Both the position numbers and the translations under genes were made by a program. The notes beneath the pieces were generated by a model. The model had not been told where the DNA came from. It was given only the letters and a program-made list of their open reading frames with translations, and did not search any database. From Nitrososphaerota archaeon (GTDB lineage: Archaea > Thermoproteota > Nitrososphaeria > Nitrososphaerales > JAGGXQ01), in NCBI GenBank assembly GCA_021162925.1, contig JAGGXQ010000096.1, positions 1 through 7,215 on the forward strand: 7,215 nt of DNA, given 5' to 3'. Positions 4,458 through 7,215 of this stretch are shown piece after piece (position 1 is the first letter of the stretch; each line of letters starts with the position of its first letter).

Positions 4458-6217
4458 GCCCCGAAGTCCCTTCTAGGGTTGCTTACATAGACCTGAGCAG
4501 GAGGCGCTACGAGTTCGTGGAGAGGCCCGACCTCTTCGAAGAGTACCTGGGCGGTATAGGGGTTGCGGTCAAGCTCCTCATGGAGGAGTGCCCTAGGAAC
4601 GCAGATCCCCTAGGCCCGGAGAACCCGATAATCTTCTCGGTCGGGCCCTTCAACGGCCTCTTCCCCGTCGCTTCGAAGACCGTATCGGTCTTCAAGTCCC
4701 CGCACACCAAGAACTTCGGGGAGAGCCACGCCGGAGGGAGGAGCTCCATGGCGATAAGGCTGGCGGGGTACGGCGCGATAGTGATAAAGGGGAGGAGCGA
4801 GACCCCGGTCTACCTCGCGATACACGGGGACAGGGTATACTTCAGGGACGCTTCGGCCCTTTGGGGGATGTCGAGCACGATCACGGTCGGCAGGGTCTTG
4901 AGGGAGCTCGAACCGGGCTCCGGCATAAGGACGATAATGAGGATAGGGCTAGCGGGGGAGAGGATGGTGAGCTACGCATCGGTCTGCGTCGACACCTTCA
5001 GGCACTTCGGCAGGCTCGGCCTGGGGGCGGTCTTCGGCAGCAAAAAGCTGAAGGCTGTAGTCATATCGGGCAAAAAATCTCTTAAGGTGAGCGATCCTAG
5101 GGCGTTCAGGGAGGTCTACGACGAGATATACAACCTCTCCATAAAGTCTTCACTGATGAAGAAGTATTACGAGCTCGGGACCCCGATGAACGTAAACCCG
5201 CTCAACTCGATAGAAGCCTTGCCCGTCATGAACCTGAAGGCCTCCCGCTCGGACAAAGCGTCGGAGATATCCGGCGAGAGGATGGCGAGGGACTACCTGG
5301 GCAGGAGGTTCTCATGCTCTCACTGCCCCGTCTCATGTGTCCATATAGCCGCCTTAAGGGTCCCCTACGAGACGGAGCCGTACTTCTACAAGACCGTGAT
5401 GATATCCTACGACTACGAGCCTACCTACGCCTTGGGGAGCATGCTGGGGGTCTTCGATCCGGATGGGTTGCTGAAGCTCCTGGACTCCGTCGAGAAGTAC
5501 GGCCTAGATGCGATGAGCACGGGCGTCGCTTTGGCCTGGGCTACAGAGGCATTGGAGAGGGGCCTGATAGGGAAGGATGACGTCATGGGCTTAGAGCTGA
5601 AGTTCGGGGACTACAAGGCCTACATGAAGGCGGTCGAGCTCTTGGCGACGAGGAGGAACGAATTCTTCTCCGACCTGGCCGAAGGGGTCGAGCACGCATC
5701 CTCGATCTACGGAGGCAAGGAGTTCGCCCTAGCATTCGGGGGGAACGAAATGCCAGGCTACCACACGGGCCCGCTCGCCTACGCCGGGTTCATGACGGGG
5801 GGTAGGCACAGCCACCTGGATAGCGCCGGATACAGCCTGGATCAGAAGTTCGCAAAGGAAGGCCTTCCAAGCCCTGAGGAGGGTGCGGAGCTCCTCTTCA
5901 AAGAGGAGGCGTGGAGGCAGATACTGACCAGCCTGGTGGTCTGCCTCTTCAGCAGGAAGATATACAAGCCGGAGCTGGTGGTCAAGGGCCTCAAGGTTAT
6001 AGGCCTAGACTTCACGGAAGACGGGCTGATGGAGCTCGGCAAGAGGATACTGAGGATGAAGAACGAGTTCAAGCTCAGGGAGGGGTTCAGTCCGGACAGG
6101 CTAAGGATACCTAGGAGGATAACCGAGGTCAAGAGCCCGAACGGGATGATCGACGAGGACTACCTCAAGCGGGCGGTCAAGAGGTTCTATGAGCTCGTCG
6201 GGTTGCCTCCCTCATGA
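4454..6217 (+). CDS. Aldehyde:ferredoxin oxidoreductase (AOR/WOR) family tungstopterin enzyme
   Basis: This 587-residue protein has the full AOR length (P. furiosus AOR is about 605). Enzymes of this family oxidise aldehydes to acids, or reduce acids, at a tungsten bis-pterin centre in the cytoplasm. The N-terminal domain (1-205) contains EEYLGGIG (29-36), the ESHAGGRSSMAIRLAGYGA segment (90-108) and GRLGLGAVFGSKKLKAVV (186-203). The [4Fe-4S] ligands are Cys288, Cys291 and Cys295 (CSHCPVSC) plus Cys497 (VVCLF), matching the 288/291/295/494 set of the P. furiosus enzyme. KYGLDAMSTG (348-357) and GRHSHL (450-455) match the family's central pterin and active-site histidine segments. Two motif changes stand out: GGIG where most members have GGRG, and TSLVVC (492-497) where most have DSLxxC. 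These make it a divergent subfamily, and its substrate cannot be named. The four-base ATGA overlap with the ferredoxin gene makes the two a likely complex. The 3' end overlaps galT by 41 bases. Confidence 0.92.
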   Translation: MSPEVPSRVAYIDLSRRRYEFVERPDLFEEYLGGIGVAVKLLMEECPRNADPLGPENPIIFSVGPFNGLFPVASKTVSVFKSPHTKNFGESHAGGRSSMAIRLAGYGAIVIKGRSETPVYLAIHGDRVYFRDASALWGMSSTITVGRVLRELEPGSGIRTIMRIGLAGERMVSYASVCVDTFRHFGRLGLGAVFGSKKLKAVVISGKKSLKVSDPRAFREVYDEIYNLSIKSSLMKKYYELGTPMNVNPLNSIEALPVMNLKASRSDKASEISGERMARDYLGRRFSCSHCPVSCVHIAALRVPYETEPYFYKTVMISYDYEPTYALGSMLGVFDPDGLLKLLDSVEKYGLDAMSTGVALAWATEALERGLIGKDDVMGLELKFGDYKAYMKAVELLATRRNEFFSDLAEGVEHASSIYGGKEFALAFGGNEMPGYHTGPLAYAGFMTGGRHSHLDSAGYSLDQKFAKEGLPSPEEGAELLFKEEAWRQILTSLVVCLFSRKIYKPELVVKGLKVIGLDFTEDGLMELGKRILRMKNEFKLREGFSPDRLRIPRRITEVKSPNGMIDEDYLKRAVKRFYELVGLPPS

Positions 6218-7136
6218 GCCTGGAGGCCGATTCGGGGGGCATGGCGTTTATGTAGATACCGCTACCCAGCTCGAAGCCAGCCCAAATGCTCGTCTTCGGC
6301 AACACCTCCACGTGCCAATGGAAGTCCAGGCCCTTCGGGGCTATGTGAATCCAGTAGTTGTAGGGCGGATCGCCAAGCAGTTCGGCCATGGCCCCCAGGG
6401 TCTCCCTAAGCGTCTTTGCGAATCCATCGACCTCCTCGCCGCTCATATCGGTTATGGACGGGGAGTGCCTCTTCGGGAGTATCCAGAACTCGAAAGGGGC
6501 CCTGCTCGCGTAGGGGCAAAGGGCCACGAATCCTTCGCTCTCGTAGAAGACCCTCCCGCCTCTCCTCTCATCCTCTATCAGCCTGCAGAACGGGCAACCG
6601 TCTTCGAACGCTTCGACCTCCTCCCTGACCGCCCTAGGGATCAGGGGGGTGGCTATGAGCTGGGAGTGGGCATGTGAAAGGGAAGCCCCCGCCTCCAGGC
6701 CGTAGTTCCTGAAGAGCAAGACGTATTTCACGTAATCCTTCCGGTAGAGCTCCCTAACCCTGTCGATGTAGGCTTCGATGACCAGCCTCACCTGCCCCAG
6801 CCTTGCCCTCTGGATGTGCTCATCGTGAACGGGGGACTCGACTATCACCTCGTGGTGCCCATGCTCTTCCGGCTTAAGGGCCGGATACAGGTTGTCGAAG
6901 CACCTAACGAGCCAGTCTTCAGCCCTTTCACCTTCCTCGACCTTAACGACGCCTTCCTTTCCCTTCAGGTAGACGAGGTGGGCCGGAGGGGTCATCCACT
7001 CGTTCCCTGGGCAGAAGGGGCACTTTTCGACCCTTTCCCTGCTCCTAGGCCTCACGAATTCCTTGGGCCTCCTCCCCCTCTCCTCGGCTATTATCACCAG
7101 CCTATCGACTATCGGGTCCCTCCTCAGCTCCCCCAT
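6177..7136 (-). CDS. galT: Galactose-1-phosphate uridylyltransferase-family protein (HIT superfamily)
   Basis: This 319-residue protein comprises two HIT-like halves. The N-terminal half has a zinc-type pair Cys39/Cys42 (CPFCPGNE, 39-46), NLYPAL (82-87), HHEVIVESP (94-102) and the nucleotidyl-transfer motif SHAHSQ (154-159), in which His157 is the expected uridylylated nucleophile. The C-terminal half has a second CPFC (181-184), a PFEFWILPK-type strand and FHWHVEVLP (272-280). It exchanges UMP between UDP-glucose and galactose-1-phosphate (Leloir pathway), although related enzymes act on ADP-glucose or UDP-GlcNAc, and the motif HAH instead of the classical HPH leaves this open. ATG 7136 is preferred over the upstream in-frame TTG 7196 because a TATA box lies ~26 bases before ATG 7136. 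Also, MGELRRDPIVDRLVIIA is the usual start of archaeal GalT proteins, while the extra 20 residues would be translated promoter. It is convergent with the AOR gene and overlaps it by 41 bases; no sugar gene is nearby in the window. Confidence 0.88.
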   Translation of the reverse strand: MGELRRDPIVDRLVIIAEERGRRPKEFVRPRSRERVEKCPFCPGNEWMTPPAHLVYLKGKEGVVKVEEGERAEDWLVRCFDNLYPALKPEEHGHHEVIVESPVHDEHIQRARLGQVRLVIEAYIDRVRELYRKDYVKYVLLFRNYGLEAGASLSHAHSQLIATPLIPRAVREEVEAFEDGCPFCRLIEDERRGGRVFYESEGFVALCPYASRAPFEFWILPKRHSPSITDMSGEEVDGFAKTLRETLGAMAELLGDPPYNYWIHIAPKGLDFHWHVEVLPKTSIWAGFELGSGIYINAMPPESASRLMREATRRAHRTS

Positions 7137-7156
7137 AAGCCTACGATCGCTCGTCG

Positions 7157-7166
7157 CCTTAAAAGG
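7157..7166 (-). promoter_or_regulatory. TATA box of galT
   Basis: On the minus strand this reads CCTTTTAAGG, centred ~26 bases before ATG 7136, which again fits a leaderless transcript. A second AT-rich box (7173-7184, CTCTTAAAAATC on the minus strand) lies further upstream. It may belong to a divergent plus-strand gene. Confidence 0.55.
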
Positions 7167-7207
7167 TGCTTGATTTTTAAGAGCGGCGTAGATCAACTTG
7201 GAGGCGA

Positions 7208-7215
7208 TGGAGTAC
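7208..7215 (+). CDS. Possible first codons of a divergent gene running off the window
   Basis: GGAGG (7200-7204) precedes ATG 7208 by only three bases, with the frame reading Met-Glu-Tyr to the window end. An AT-rich TTTTTAA (7174-7180) lies about 30 bases upstream. TTG 7198 is in the same frame. Eight bases are too few to name or confirm a gene; this is recorded only because the promoter-like spacing suggests divergent transcription from galT. Confidence 0.2.

Noticed and set aside
6189..6677. 162-codon open frame on the plus strand
   Set aside because: It lies wholly within galT on the opposite strand, has no recognisable domain, and galT has clear HIT motifs.
7137..7196. TTG-initiated N-terminal extension of galT
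   Set aside because: The extra 20 codons cover the TATA box. The family normally begins near MGELRRDPI.

Overview
The window looks like a piece of a gene-dense genome from a thermophilic archaeon, most likely of the TACK/Thermoproteota-Korarchaeota type. The reasons are: arginine is written mostly AGG and isoleucine often ATA; start codons are preceded by archaeal TATA boxes at about 26-28 bases, which suggests leaderless mRNAs; and the gene content includes a tungsten-type aldehyde oxidoreductase, a HypE-like protein, a DtxR regulator and an archaeal-style GalT. The exact lineage cannot be fixed from this sequence. Almost everything is coding, and no gene-free stretch exceeds 100 bases. No RNA gene, CRISPR, insertion sequence or prophage signal was seen.

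Layout. (1) 1-549 (+): 3' part of an AIR-synthase/HypE-like gene that begins outside the window. (2) 569-3371 (+): a four-gene metal-uptake operon, consisting of a DtxR/MntR-family regulator, a substrate-binding protein, an ATPase and an ABC-3 permease, joined by gaps of 1-2 bases or overlaps. Its promoter carries a striking 31-bp tandem palindrome that includes the stop codon of gene 1 and the start codon of the regulator. (3) 3333-3977 (-): a stand-alone phosphoribosyltransferase, overlapping the permease tail to tail. (4) 4053-6217 (+): a two-gene operon of a four-cluster ferredoxin and an aldehyde:ferredoxin oxidoreductase-family protein, divergent from the phosphoribosyltransferase. (5) 6177-7136 (-): a galactose-1-phosphate uridylyltransferase, again overlapping its neighbour tail to tail. 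The last ~80 bases hold its promoter and possibly the start of a divergent gene.

How they work together. The regulator probably senses a metal, binds the tandem operator and represses its own transcription and that of the transporter. The binding protein has the His-His-His-Asp ligand set of zinc-type proteins, so zinc is the best guess for the substrate. The ferredoxin and oxidoreductase form a plausible large/small subunit pair, in which a tungstopterin enzyme passes electrons from aldehyde oxidation through five iron-sulfur clusters.

The points most worth a second look are the operator architecture, the eroded primary metal site of the DtxR-type regulator, the unusual cofactor-motif residues of the AOR, the HypE-like protein without its terminal cysteine, and the two ~40-bp convergent gene overlaps. 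I found no wholly new multi-gene system.
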